This document shows positions 7,113 through 15,829 of a stretch of DNA of 64,000 bases, piece after piece. Location: contig NZ_CP118100.1 of the NCBI RefSeq assembly GCF_028747645.1, forward strand, positions 1,178,001 through 1,242,000, read 5' to 3'. Position 1 is the stretch's first letter. Every line of letters begins with the position of its first letter. The notes beneath the pieces were generated by a model. It was not told where the DNA came from. It was given only the letters and a program-made list of their open reading frames with translations, and made no database searches. This DNA is from Microbacterium esteraromaticum. Lineage in GTDB: Bacteria; Actinomycetota; Actinomycetes; Actinomycetales; Microbacteriaceae. The translations under genes were made by a program, and so were the position numbers.

Positions 7113-7799
7113 ATGACGGCGATTCTCGCGCGTGAGCACGTCGGCACAGATCTGAGCGCCGATGGTCCGGACAACGCGCGCTCCGCGCGCCTAGACTTGC
7201 CCGTGATGGACGACACAGCATCCGATGACGCTCGGCGCGACTTCCAGGAGCAGGCGATCCCCTACATGGATCAGCTCTATGCGGCAGCGATGCGCATGAC
7301 GCGCAATCCGGCCGACGCCGCCGACCTGGTGCAGGAGACGTTCGTGAAGGCGTACGGCGCATGGTCGTCGTTCTCGCAGGGCACGAACCTCAAGGCCTGG
7401 CTGTACCGCATCCTCACCAACACCTACATCAACATCTATCGCAAGAAGCAGCGCGAGCCGTTCCAGGGAACGATCGACGACCTCGAGGACTGGCAACTCG
7501 GCGGCGCGGAATCGACGACCGCCACTCGCAGCCGCTCGGCCGAGGCCGAGGCGATCGATCGGATGCCGGCATCCGCGGTCAAGGACGCGCTGCAGGAGGT
7601 TCCTGAGGACTTCCGCCTGGCCGTGTACCTGGCCGATGTCGAGGGCTTCGCCTACCAGGAGATCGCCGACATCATGAAGACCCCCATCGGCACCGTGATG
7701 AGCCGTCTGCATCGTGGCAGGCGGATGCTGCGCGAGCTGCTGGCCGACTACGCCGCCGAGCGAGGTATCGCGGCGGCTGAACCGAGGAGCACGAAATGA
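7113..7799 (+). CDS. sigR: ECF RNA polymerase sigma factor, SigR/SigH type
   Basis: A 228-residue group 4 sigma factor. Region 2 is clear ([31 protein letters not shown]), as is region 4 with its HTH ([24 protein letters not shown]). Two starts are plausible. ATG 7113 has a strong GGAGGG ribosome-binding site and lies under the SigR promoter. GTG 7203 or ATG 7206 begins at the conserved domain and has TAGACT just upstream, suggesting a leaderless short form of about 197 residues. This resembles the long unstable and short stable SigR isoforms of Streptomyces coelicolor. The 3' end overlaps the anti-sigma gene by ATGA. Its role should be thiol-oxidative stress control. Confidence 0.9.
   Translation: MTAILAREHVGTDLSADGPDNARSARLDLPVMDDTASDDARRDFQEQAIPYMDQLYAAAMRMTRNPADAADLVQETFVKAYGAWSSFSQGTNLKAWLYRILTNTYINIYRKKQREPFQGTIDDLEDWQLGGAESTTATRSRSAEAEAIDRMPASAVKDALQEVPEDFRLAVYLADVEGFAYQEIADIMKTPIGTVMSRLHRGRRMLRELLADYAAERGIAAAEPRSTK
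7192..7197 (+). promoter_or_regulatory. Possible internal -10 (TAGACT) for a short sigR form
   Basis: TAGACT lies 5 nt before GTG 7203 and 8 nt before ATG 7206, inside the long sigR frame. There is no ribosome-binding site at these starts, so a leaderless transcript is the likely route if they are used. Confidence 0.4.
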
Positions 7800-8041
7800 G
7801 CGATTGCGGCTGTGAGAAGGCGCGCAAGGATCTGGAGGAGTTCCTCCGCAACGAGATCTGTGCGACCCAGCACTCCGACATTCGAGAGCACCTGGACAAC
7901 TGCCAGTCCTGCCAGGATGAGGCCCTGGTCGCCAAGACCCTGACAGAGGTCGTGGCCCGCGCGTGCAAGGAGACCGCACCCGAGGAGCTGCGTGAGCAGG
8001 TCTTCGCCCGCCTGCGGATCGTGCAGAGCACGTCGCACTGA
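7796..8041 (+). CDS. rsrA: Zinc-binding redox anti-sigma factor, RsrA/RshA type
   Basis: An 81-residue protein with the ZAS signature His32-x3-Cys36-x2-Cys39 (HLDNCQSC) and further cysteines at 4, 6 and 22. In the RsrA family, oxidation of zinc-ligand thiols forms a disulfide, releases zinc and frees the sigma factor. The ATG overlaps the sigR stop (ATGA) with GAGGA upstream, so the two are made in step. Length is slightly short compared with Streptomyces RsrA (about 105 residues) but similar to other actinobacterial versions. No membrane segment is present, so it acts in the cytoplasm. Confidence 0.88.
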   Translation: MSDCGCEKARKDLEEFLRNEICATQHSDIREHLDNCQSCQDEALVAKTLTEVVARACKETAPEELREQVFARLRIVQSTSH

Positions 8042-8068
8042 GTTCGCGGGCCTGTCACCACCGCCCTC

Positions 8069-8074
8069 TAGGCT
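8069..8074 (+). promoter_or_regulatory. -10 hexamer TAGGCT, leaderless GNAT gene
   Basis: TAGGCT ends 6 nt before the ATG at 8081. No ribosome-binding site is seen. Confidence 0.5.
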
Positions 8075-8080
8075 GGTCGG

Positions 8081-9373
8081 ATGAGCGCACCGCAAGAGAA
8101 CCTCATTCCCGTCGACCCCGAATCGCACCGCCGTCTCAGCGCAGGCGGTCTCGACTACCGCATCGCCGATATGTCGGTGGATGCGGATGCTGAAGGATTT
8201 CTTCGCGCCGACGCGCGCGGATTTCTCGATGAGGAGCCGACCGACGCCGTCATCGCGCAGATGCGCGAGACGATGCGCCTGCGCCGGAACATCGGTGTGT
8301 ACGACTCCGCAGCCGGTGAGCTCCCGGTCGCGACCGTCAACTCCTGGGTCACACCGCTGACCGTGCCGGGCGGAGAGATCGACATGTGGGCGATCAGCTC
8401 GGTCACGGTGTCGGGCACCCACCGTCGCCGCGGTATCGCCCGGGCTCTGCTGGAGGGTGAGCTGCGCGCTGCGGCCGCTGCGGGTACCGCCATCGCGGGC
8501 CTGACGGTCTCAGAAGCGACGATCTACGGCCGGTACGGCTTCGCGTCGGCGATCCCGGTCGCGCGCATGACCGTCGACACCCGGCGCGCTGGTTGGGTGG
8601 GCACCGCAGCACCCGGTCGCATCGTCTACGCCGACAAGCAGACGCTGGCCGAAGACCTCGAGTCCCTCCACGAACAGGACCGACTGGCACGCGCAGGCCA
8701 GGTCGCCGGGTGGCGCGGGCGTTGGCAGCGCATGGCCGGACTCGCGGAGGGGGATAAGGACGCGGCGGCAGTCCGGGGCATCCGCTATCTCGACGCCGAC
8801 GGCGTCGTACGCGGCGCGGTGGCCTACACCCTTGCGGAGCTGGCGGGTACGTTCCGCTTCGAGCTGCGCATCCGCCATATGCAGGCGACCACCGATGAGG
8901 CGCTGCGTGCTCTCTGGCAGTTCGTCGTGACGCACGATCTTGTCGACCGGGTGAGTGCCGGTCTGCGACCCACGGACGACCCACTGCCGTGGCTCGTCGC
9001 CGACCAGCGCGCCGTCACCACCGAAGTGCACGACCATGGCTGGCTGCGAGTGCTCGACGTCCCCGCCGCGCTGCAGGCGCGCACGTACCGTGCTGCGATC
9101 GATGTGGTGATGCAGGTGGAGGACGTTCTGGGCTTCGCCGAAGGCACATGGCGGCTGCGCATCGACGAGGACGGCCGTGCCGACGTGCAGTCCTCCGAAG
9201 CGCCCGCCGACGTACGTCTGGGCGTCGCCGAACTCTCGGCTCTGTACGCCGGGGGAGTCCACGCCACTCGTCTGGCCGCTGCCGGGCGCATCCAGGGGGA
9301 CCCCACGCTGGTCGCTGCGCTCGATGACGCTTTCCGCACTGTCCACGCGCCGCTGCTCGGCATCTGGTACTGA
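8081..9373 (+). CDS. Eis-like GNAT N-acetyltransferase
   Basis: A 430-residue protein with the three-part Eis layout: an N-terminal GNAT domain with an acetyl-CoA loop (VSGTHRRRGIARALL near residue 110), a second degenerate GNAT region in the middle, and a C-terminal sterol-carrier-protein-2-like domain (DVVMQVEDVLGFAEGTWRL onward, residues about 340-430). M. tuberculosis Eis acetylates amines at several positions, including aminoglycosides; the substrate here is unknown. It is probably a single-gene unit: its own leaderless-type promoter is in front and a strong terminator lies behind. Confidence 0.85.
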   Translation: MSAPQENLIPVDPESHRRLSAGGLDYRIADMSVDADAEGFLRADARGFLDEEPTDAVIAQMRETMRLRRNIGVYDSAAGELPVATVNSWVTPLTVPGGEIDMWAISSVTVSGTHRRRGIARALLEGELRAAAAAGTAIAGLTVSEATIYGRYGFASAIPVARMTVDTRRAGWVGTAAPGRIVYADKQTLAEDLESLHEQDRLARAGQVAGWRGRWQRMAGLAEGDKDAAAVRGIRYLDADGVVRGAVAYTLAELAGTFRFELRIRHMQATTDEALRALWQFVVTHDLVDRVSAGLRPTDDPLPWLVADQRAVTTEVHDHGWLRVLDVPAALQARTYRAAIDVVMQVEDVLGFAEGTWRLRIDEDGRADVQSSEAPADVRLGVAELSALYAGGVHATRLAAAGRIQGDPTLVAALDDAFRTVHAPLLGIWY

Positions 9374-9391
9374 CCAGCGCGGGCAAAGCCG

Positions 9392-9441
9392 AAAGACGGA
9401 TGCCGCCCATCCCCAGAAGGGGAGGGCGGCATCCGTCTTTT
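9392..9441. terminator. Strong bidirectional terminator
   Basis: A 17-bp stem (AAAGACGGATGCCGCCC at 9392-9408 with GGGCGGCATCCGTCTTT at 9424-9440) is followed by T on the plus strand and flanked by A on the other side. It ends both the Eis-like gene and kgd. Confidence 0.9.
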
Positions 9442-9454
9442 ACGACATTCAACG

Positions 9455-12400
9455 TCAGCCGAGCGTCAGCGCCTCCTTGAGCAGGGCGACCTGCTCGACG
9501 GCGTGCACCTTCGACGAACCGGTCGCGGGGGATGCCGCAGCGGGACGCGTCACCGCGCGGAACTGGCGCGGGCCGGGCACCTCGGCGAACTCCAGCGCCA
9601 GGAACGGCCAGGCGCCCTGGTTCTCGGGCTCGTCCTGCACCCACACCAGCTCGGCGTTCGGGTACGAGTCGGTGATGGCCTTGAGCTCGTCGATCGGCGT
9701 CGGGTACAGCTGCTCGAGGCGGACCAGGGCGATCTCGGGGTTGGGGTTCTTGTCGAGCTCGCTGCGCAGATCCCAGTGGATCTTGCCCGAGTGCACCAGC
9801 ACGCGCTTGACTGCGTTGCGGTCCAGCTCGCGGACATCGTCGATGACCGGCTCGAAGCGCCCCTGCGTGAAGTCCTCGACCGGGCTGGTAGCGCCGCGCA
9901 GACGAAGCATCGCCTTCGGCGTGAATACGATCAGCGGCCGGCGCGGGCGGGCGTAGGCCTGGCGACGCAGCAGGTGGAAGTACGACGCGGGCGTCGACGG
10001 ACGCGCGACGGTCATGTTGTCCTGCGCGCACAGCTGCAGGAACCGCTCCATGCGGGCCGAGGAGTGGTCCGGGCCCTGGCCCTCGTAGCCGTGCGGCAGC
10101 AGCATGACGACGCCGGAGTGCTGGCTCCACTTCTGCTCGGCCGACGAGATGTACTCGTCGATGACCGACTGCGCGCCGTTGGCGAAGTCACCGAACTGCG
10201 CTTCCCACAGCACCAGCGCCTCGGCGTTCTCGACCGAGTAGCCGTACTCGAATCCGAGCGCGGCGTACTCGCTGAGCAGCGAGTCGTACACGAAGAAGCG
10301 GCCCTGGTTGTCGGAGAGGTTCGACAGCGGCAGCCATTCCTGACCGTTCGCGCGGTCGTGCAGCACCGCGTGCCGTTGCACGAAGGTTCCGCGGCGCGAG
10401 TCCTGGCCGGCCAGACGTACCGGCGTGCCCTCGACCAGCAACGACCCGAAGGCCAGCAGCTCGCCGAAGCCCCAGTCGATGTTGCCCTCACGGCTCATCG
10501 TCACGCGCTTGTCGAGCTGCTGCTGCAGCTTGGAGTGCACGGTGAAGCCATTGGGCTTGTTCGCGTGGGCGTCGCCGATCAGATGCACGACCTCGAGGGG
10601 CACACCGGTGACATCGGGTGCACCGACCTGATCCTCGACCTGGCTGAGCTCGGGAGCGATGGGCGTCGCGCCCGTCTCGGCGGCGTGCGTCTCGGCGAAC
10701 GCGACCTCCAGACGGCTCTGGAAGTCGGCGTTGGCCTGCTCGTACTCTTCCGCGGTGATGTCGCCACGACCGACCAGGCCGTCGGTGTAGAGCTTGCGCA
10801 CCGACCGCTTCGCCTGGATCAGGTCGGTCATCAGCGGCTGCGTCATCGAGGGGTCGTCGCCCTCGTTGTGCCCACGGCGGCGGTAGCAGATCAGGTCGAT
10901 CACGACGTCGCGGTGGAAACGCTCGCGGTACTCGAACGCGAGGCGGGCCACATGGATGACGGCCTCGGGGTCATCACCGTTGACGTGGAAGATCGGCGCC
11001 TGGATCGTCTTGGCGACGTCGGTGGCGTACACCGACGTGCGAGAGTCGGTCGGCAGGGTCGTGAAACCGACCTGGTTGTTGACCACCACGTGCACGGTGC
11101 CGCCGGTGCGGTACCCCCGCAGCTGCGACATCTGCAGCGTCTCGACGACCACGCCCTGGCCGGCGAACGCTGCGTCGCCGTGCACCAGGATCGGCACCCA
11201 GGCGAACGTGCCGATGGGCTTGCGGTCCTGCTTGGCGCGAACGATGCCCTCGAGCACGCCGTCGACGGTCTCGAGGTGCGAGGGGTTCGCTGCCAGGTAG
11301 ACGGGCAGTTCGCTGCCGTCCTCGGCGACGAAGGTGCCCTCGGTGCCGAGGTGGTACTTCACGTCTCCCGAACCGCGCTGGTTGCCGGGCGTGAGCGAGC
11401 CCTCGAACTCGCGGAAGACCTGACCGTAGGTCTTGCCGGCGATGTTGGTGAGCACGTTGAGTCGACCGCGGTGGGCCATACCGATCGCGGCACCCTCGAG
11501 GCCGGCGGTGGCCGCGCCCTGGAGGATCTCGTCGAGCAGCGGGATCAGCGACTCGCCGCCTTCGAGCGAGAAACGCTTCTGGCCGACGAACTTGGTCTGC
11601 AGGAAGGTCTCGAACGCCTCGGCCTCGTTGAGCTTGCGCAGGACGCGCAGCTGCTCGTCGTGGCCGGGCTTGACGTACTTGACCTCGACCTTGTCCTGGA
11701 ACCACTGGCGCTGCTCGGGGTCCTGGATGTGCATGTACTCGATGCCGAGTGTGCGGCAGTACGAGTCGCGCAGCACGCCGAGCACATCGCGCAGCTTCAT
11801 GACGCGCTTGCCGCCGAAGCCGCCGGTGACGAACTCGCGGTCCAGGTCCCAGAAGGTCAGGCCGTGGCTCTCGATCTCCAGGTCAGGGTGCGACCGCTGC
11901 ACGTATTCCAGCGGGTCGATGTCGGCCATCAGGTGACCGCGGACGCGGTAGGAGTTGATCAGCTCCTGCACGCGGGACTGCTTGTCGACGCGTTCGGCGA
12001 GGTCGACGGCGATGTCGGAGTGCCAGCGGATCGGCTGGTAGGGGATGCGCAGGGCCGCGAACACATCGTCGTAGAAGCCGCGCTCACCGATCAGCAGCTC
12101 GTGCACCTTCTTCAGGAACTCGCCCGAGCCGGCGCCCTGGATGACGCGGTGATCGTAGGTGCTGGTGAGCGTGATCGTCTTGCCGATGCCGAGCTCGGCG
12201 AGCGTGCGCTCGCTGGAGCCCTGGAACTCGGCCGGGTAGTTCAGCGCACCGGCGCCGATGATGCACCCCTGGCCCTGCATCAGACGCGGCACCGAGTGCA
12301 CGGTGCCGATGCCGCCGGGGTTGGTCAGCGAGACCGTGGTGCCGGCGAAGTCGGCGGCCGTGAGCTTGTTGGTGCGAGCCCGGGCGATGAGGTCCTCGTA

Positions 12401-13108
12401 CGCGGCGAGGTACTCGCTGAAGGTCATCGTGTCGGCGCGCTTGATGCTCGGGACCAGTAGCGCGCGGGTGCCATCGGGCTTGGGGACATCGACGGCGATG
12501 CCGAGGTTCACGTGGGCCGGCGCGACGACCGACGGCTTGCCGTCGATCTCGGCGTAGAACACGTTCTGGCTCGGGAACTCCTTGAGCGTCTGGACCAGGG
12601 CCCAACCGATGAGGTGCGTGAAGCTCACCTTGCCGCCGCGGGTGCGCGACATGTGGTTGTTGATGACGATGCGGTTGTCGATCATCAGCTTGGCCGGGAT
12701 GGTGCGGACGCTGGTCGCGGTGGGAACACGCAGCGACTGGTCCATGTTCGCCGCGAGGGTCTTCGGCATCCCGCGCAGCGGAGTCACCTTCTCCTCATCG
12801 GCGGGAGTCTCATCCTTCGCCTGCGGCTTGGGGGCCTGTGCGGGAATGGGCGCCTGCTTGGCGGGCTTGGCCGTCGTGCGCGCGACCGGCTGGGCGCCGA
12901 TCACGGGAATGGGCGCGGTGACGGGGTGCGCGTTCTGCGCCGGCGCGGGCGGTGCAGCTGCATCGGGGGAGTAGTTCTCGAGGATCGGCCACCACTCCTT
13001 GTCGACGGAGTTGCGGTCCCGTTTGAACTGCTCGTACAACTCGTCCACGAGCCACGAGTTGGCTCCGAACCCCCCGTCGCCACCGACGCCGGTCACCTGG
13101 TTCGACAC
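9455..13108 (-). CDS. kgd: Multifunctional 2-oxoglutarate decarboxylase/dehydrogenase E1-E2 fusion
   Basis: A 1217-residue fused enzyme of the TCA cycle. Residues 1-45 form an E1 N-terminal segment, followed by a Pro/Ala linker (about 50-115). Then comes an E2 acyltransferase domain without a lipoyl domain (catalytic DHRVIQGAGSGEFL near residue 320), and an E1o thiamine-diphosphate part (GMAHRGRLNVL, GDAAFAGQGVV, then RRGHNEGDDPS). This architecture is the actinobacterial Kgd/OdhA type, which uses the lipoyl domain of a separate E2 and is controlled by a GarA/OdhI-type FHA protein. The GTG at 13108 has GAGGG upstream. The 271 bp beyond it hold no gene I can support, only its promoter region. 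Confidence 0.96.
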   Translation of the reverse strand: MSNQVTGVGGDGGFGANSWLVDELYEQFKRDRNSVDKEWWPILENYSPDAAAPPAPAQNAHPVTAPIPVIGAQPVARTTAKPAKQAPIPAQAPKPQAKDETPADEEKVTPLRGMPKTLAANMDQSLRVPTATSVRTIPAKLMIDNRIVINNHMSRTRGGKVSFTHLIGWALVQTLKEFPSQNVFYAEIDGKPSVVAPAHVNLGIAVDVPKPDGTRALLVPSIKRADTMTFSEYLAAYEDLIARARTNKLTAADFAGTTVSLTNPGGIGTVHSVPRLMQGQGCIIGAGALNYPAEFQGSSERTLAELGIGKTITLTSTYDHRVIQGAGSGEFLKKVHELLIGERGFYDDVFAALRIPYQPIRWHSDIAVDLAERVDKQSRVQELINSYRVRGHLMADIDPLEYVQRSHPDLEIESHGLTFWDLDREFVTGGFGGKRVMKLRDVLGVLRDSYCRTLGIEYMHIQDPEQRQWFQDKVEVKYVKPGHDEQLRVLRKLNEAEAFETFLQTKFVGQKRFSLEGGESLIPLLDEILQGAATAGLEGAAIGMAHRGRLNVLTNIAGKTYGQVFREFEGSLTPGNQRGSGDVKYHLGTEGTFVAEDGSELPVYLAANPSHLETVDGVLEGIVRAKQDRKPIGTFAWVPILVHGDAAFAGQGVVVETLQMSQLRGYRTGGTVHVVVNNQVGFTTLPTDSRTSVYATDVAKTIQAPIFHVNGDDPEAVIHVARLAFEYRERFHRDVVIDLICYRRRGHNEGDDPSMTQPLMTDLIQAKRSVRKLYTDGLVGRGDITAEEYEQANADFQSRLEVAFAETHAAETGATPIAPELSQVEDQVGAPDVTGVPLEVVHLIGDAHANKPNGFTVHSKLQQQLDKRVTMSREGNIDWGFGELLAFGSLLVEGTPVRLAGQDSRRGTFVQRHAVLHDRANGQEWLPLSNLSDNQGRFFVYDSLLSEYAALGFEYGYSVENAEALVLWEAQFGDFANGAQSVIDEYISSAEQKWSQHSGVVMLLPHGYEGQGPDHSSARMERFLQLCAQDNMTVARPSTPASYFHLLRRQAYARPRRPLIVFTPKAMLRLRGATSPVEDFTQGRFEPVIDDVRELDRNAVKRVLVHSGKIHWDLRSELDKNPNPEIALVRLEQLYPTPIDELKAITDSYPNAELVWVQDEPENQGAWPFLALEFAEVPGPRQFRAVTRPAAASPATGSSKVHAVEQVALLKEALTLG

Positions 13109-13379
13109 GCTTTATCGCCCTCTTTCGTCGCTGAAGCCCTGCGTGCGGCACGACGACGACTGAGCATCGACCGCACATGTGTAGTAACAGTCCTCAAGCC
13201 TAATGCCAATCGGGGTCGCCCGACGTGTGCGACCGGCACCGCGTCGAACAGGAAGAACCGGCATCCGCGCGTCGCGTCACATGTGCATTCGGTAATATCG
13301 AGCGCACTATGGACGACCCTCCTTCTTGTAGTACCACGCCCCATTCCCCGCTCCTCGTCGACATCGAGGACTTCAGCTG

Positions 13380-14696
13380 ATGGAACTGCTGATGCTGGGT
13401 GTGGGGCTCCTGCTTATCGTCGGGACGGGACTCTTCGTCGCCAGCGAGTTCGCGCTTGTCAATCTGGACCGTGCCGAACTCGAAGCCCGTCAGGCCCGCG
13501 GCGAATCCCGTCTGGGGATGACGATCCGGGCGTTGAAGATCACGTCGACGCATTTGTCGTCGGCGCAGTTGGGGATCACGCTCACCACGCTGCTGACCGG
13601 CTACACCATGGAACCGGCGATCTCGACGCTCCTTGAGCCCGTCATGGAGGCGTGGGGCGTGCCGGATGCCGTCGCGGTGCCGCTGTCGGTGACGGTGGCC
13701 ATGTTCATCGCCACGGTGCTGTCGATGATCATCGGCGAGCTGGTGCCGAAGAACTTCGCACTCGCGCTGCCGTTGGCAACCGCCAAGGCCGTCGTGCCGT
13801 TCCAGACGGCGTTCACCGCCGTGTTCAAACCCGCTGTGCTGCTGCTCAACGGCAGCGCCAACGCCGTACTGCGGTCGATGGGTGTCGAGCCGAAAGAAGA
13901 GCTGTCGGGCTCGCGCAGCGCCGAGGAACTCTCATCGCTCGTGCGCCGTTCGGCCAGCCAGGGTGTGCTCGAGAGCGACACCGCGACGTTGCTCGACCGC
14001 AGCCTCACCTTCGCGCGGTTGACGGCCGACGACATCATGACGCCGCGCCCGAGCATGCATGCGATCAGCGTCGGCGACTCCGCCGATGACGTCATTCAAC
14101 TCGCCCGCCGCACCGGTCACAGCCGATTCCCGGTGTACGACGATGACCTCGACGACATCACCGGTGTGGTGCACGTCAAGGCCGCCGTGTCGGTGCCGCG
14201 CGAGAAGCGCGCCGATGTGCCGGTCGGTGCCCTGAGCACCGAACCCCTGCGTGTGCCCGAGACGGTGCACCTGGACGTGCTCGTGGCCGAACTGCGCTCC
14301 AAGGGGTACCAGATGGCCGTCGTGGTCGATGAGTACGGCGGTACCGCGGGCATCGTCACGCTGGAGGACCTCGTCGAGGAGATCGTCGGCGAGGTCTCCG
14401 ATGAGCACGATCGCTCCCGCGCCGGCATCGTGCGGCGTGTCGACTCGATCACGTTCCCGGGTGAGCTTCGCCCCGACGAACTCCTCGCGCGCACCGGTAT
14501 CGCGGTGCCGGAGGGGGAGATCTACGACACCGTCGGCGGGTACATGATGAGCGTGCTCGAAAGGGTTCCTGTGCTCGGCGATGAGGTTCGGGTCGAGCAC
14601 GGGACGTTGACCGTGGCCCGCATGGACGGACGCCGCGTCGATCGGGTGCGGTACACCGCCGACCCGGTCGAGGACACGACGGAGGTCGAGCGATGA
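13380..14696 (+). CDS. CNNM/CBS-domain membrane protein (HlyC/CorC family), full length
   Basis: A 438-residue protein with a DUF21/CNNM transmembrane domain (four helices, residues about 1-165; EFALVNLDRAELEARQARGE and IIGELVPKNFAL are family marks). It has two CBS domains (about 200-330, with TPRPSMHAISVGD and EYGGTAGIVTLEDLVEEIVGE) and a C-terminal CorC_HlyC domain (about 345-430). The family is linked to magnesium or cobalt export in bacteria and Mg transport in animals. The ATG has GAGGA 9 nt upstream. It overlaps the next gene, a shorter paralogue, by ATGA, so a complex is likely. Confidence 0.9.
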   Translation: MELLMLGVGLLLIVGTGLFVASEFALVNLDRAELEARQARGESRLGMTIRALKITSTHLSSAQLGITLTTLLTGYTMEPAISTLLEPVMEAWGVPDAVAVPLSVTVAMFIATVLSMIIGELVPKNFALALPLATAKAVVPFQTAFTAVFKPAVLLLNGSANAVLRSMGVEPKEELSGSRSAEELSSLVRRSASQGVLESDTATLLDRSLTFARLTADDIMTPRPSMHAISVGDSADDVIQLARRTGHSRFPVYDDDLDDITGVVHVKAAVSVPREKRADVPVGALSTEPLRVPETVHLDVLVAELRSKGYQMAVVVDEYGGTAGIVTLEDLVEEIVGEVSDEHDRSRAGIVRRVDSITFPGELRPDELLARTGIAVPEGEIYDTVGGYMMSVLERVPVLGDEVRVEHGTLTVARMDGRRVDRVRYTADPVEDTTEVER

Positions 14697-15751
14697 GCGA
14701 CTGGATGGGCCTGGTCTGGCTGGTCGTGCTGCTGATCGGCAACGCCTTCTTCGTCGGTGGCGAGTTCGCCGTCATCTCGGCGAGACGATCGCAGATCGAG
14801 CCGCTCGCCGACAAGGGCTCGCGAGCAGCGAAGACGGCGCTGTACGCGATGGAGCACGCCACGCTCATGCTGGCGACGTCGCAGCTGGGGATCACGATCT
14901 GCTCGCTGCTGATCCTGAACGTCTCGGAGCCGGCGATCCACCACCTGCTCGAGATCCCGCTGCACGCCCTGGGCTGGGACGAGTCGATCGTCTCGGTGAC
15001 ATCATTCGTCATCACCCTCGCCTTGGTCTCGTTCCTGCATGTCGTGTTCGGCGAGATGGTGCCGAAGAACCTCGCGTTCTCGCTGCCGGATCGTGCCGTG
15101 CTGCTGCTGGCGCCGCCGCTGGTGTGGGTGTCGCGCGTGTTCGGTCCCGTCATCTGGGCACTGAACGGCATCGCGAACGCCGTGCTGCGCCTGTTCCGGG
15201 TCGAGCCGAAGAACGAGGCGGCGTCGACGTTCACGCTCGAGGAGGTCGCGACGATCGTCGACCGCTCGCGACGCGAGGGTGTGCTCTCGGACACCTCGGG
15301 GGCCGTCGCAGCGGCGGTGGAGTTCACCGACAAGAAGGCGCGCGACATCGCGGTGCCGTTCGCCGAGCTGATCACCCTGCCCGAGACGGCGACGCCTGCC
15401 GACGTCGAGCGGGCCGTGGCCCGCTACGGATTCTCCCGCTACGTGATCGTCGACGGTGCGGGCAAGCCGGTGGGCTATGTGCATCTGAAGGACATCCTGC
15501 GGGCATCCGAGGGGCCCGACGCGCACGTCGATGAGCCGCTGCCCGCCAAGCGCATCCACCACATGGTGCCGGTACACGAGGAGACCGATCTCGAGGACGT
15601 GCTCGCGGCGATGCGCCGCGCGGGGCGTCACCTGGCCAATGTGCGCGATCTCAGCGGCGCCACCACGGCGGTGCTGTTCCTCGAGGACATCCTCGAGGAG
15701 CTCATCGGCGAGGTGCAGGACGCCACGCGGCGCGGACATCACGGACGCTGA
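14693..15751 (+). CDS. CNNM/CBS-domain membrane protein lacking the CorC domain
   Basis: A 352-residue paralogue of the preceding gene. The CNNM domain (GNAFFVGGEFAVISARRSQIEPLADKGSRA near the start; VFGEMVPKNLAF near residue 122) and two CBS domains are present. The protein stops 11 residues after LEDILEELIGEV, where the upstream protein continues into the CorC_HlyC domain. The same long-plus-short pairing is common in actinobacteria. The short partner may rely on the long one for regulation. A 16-bp hairpin follows, ending the two-gene operon. Confidence 0.9.
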   Translation: MSDWMGLVWLVVLLIGNAFFVGGEFAVISARRSQIEPLADKGSRAAKTALYAMEHATLMLATSQLGITICSLLILNVSEPAIHHLLEIPLHALGWDESIVSVTSFVITLALVSFLHVVFGEMVPKNLAFSLPDRAVLLLAPPLVWVSRVFGPVIWALNGIANAVLRLFRVEPKNEAASTFTLEEVATIVDRSRREGVLSDTSGAVAAAVEFTDKKARDIAVPFAELITLPETATPADVERAVARYGFSRYVIVDGAGKPVGYVHLKDILRASEGPDAHVDEPLPAKRIHHMVPVHEETDLEDVLAAMRRAGRHLANVRDLSGATTAVLFLEDILEELIGEVQDATRRGHHGR

Positions 15752-15756
15752 TCGCA

Positions 15757-15793
15757 TCCCGGCATCCGATGCGCAGAGCATCGGATGCCGGGA
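15757..15793. terminator. 16-bp perfect hairpin terminator
   Basis: TCCCGGCATCCGATGC (15757-15772) pairs fully with GCATCGGATGCCGGGA (15778-15793) around a 5-nt loop, between convergent genes. Confidence 0.85.
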
Positions 15794-15829
15794 CCCGGCC
15801 GTCACGCGACGGTGGCGGATGCCCGCGGT

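Noticed and set aside
8081..9373. Eis-like gene as a resistance determinant
   Set aside because: Fold similarity alone does not show aminoglycoside acetylation, and the genes around it are housekeeping.
9503..12460. 985-codon open frame opposite kgd
   Set aside because: Its composition is that of a high-GC shadow (Arg, Asp, Val, Leu, Gly rich, no domain), and kgd on the other strand is certain.
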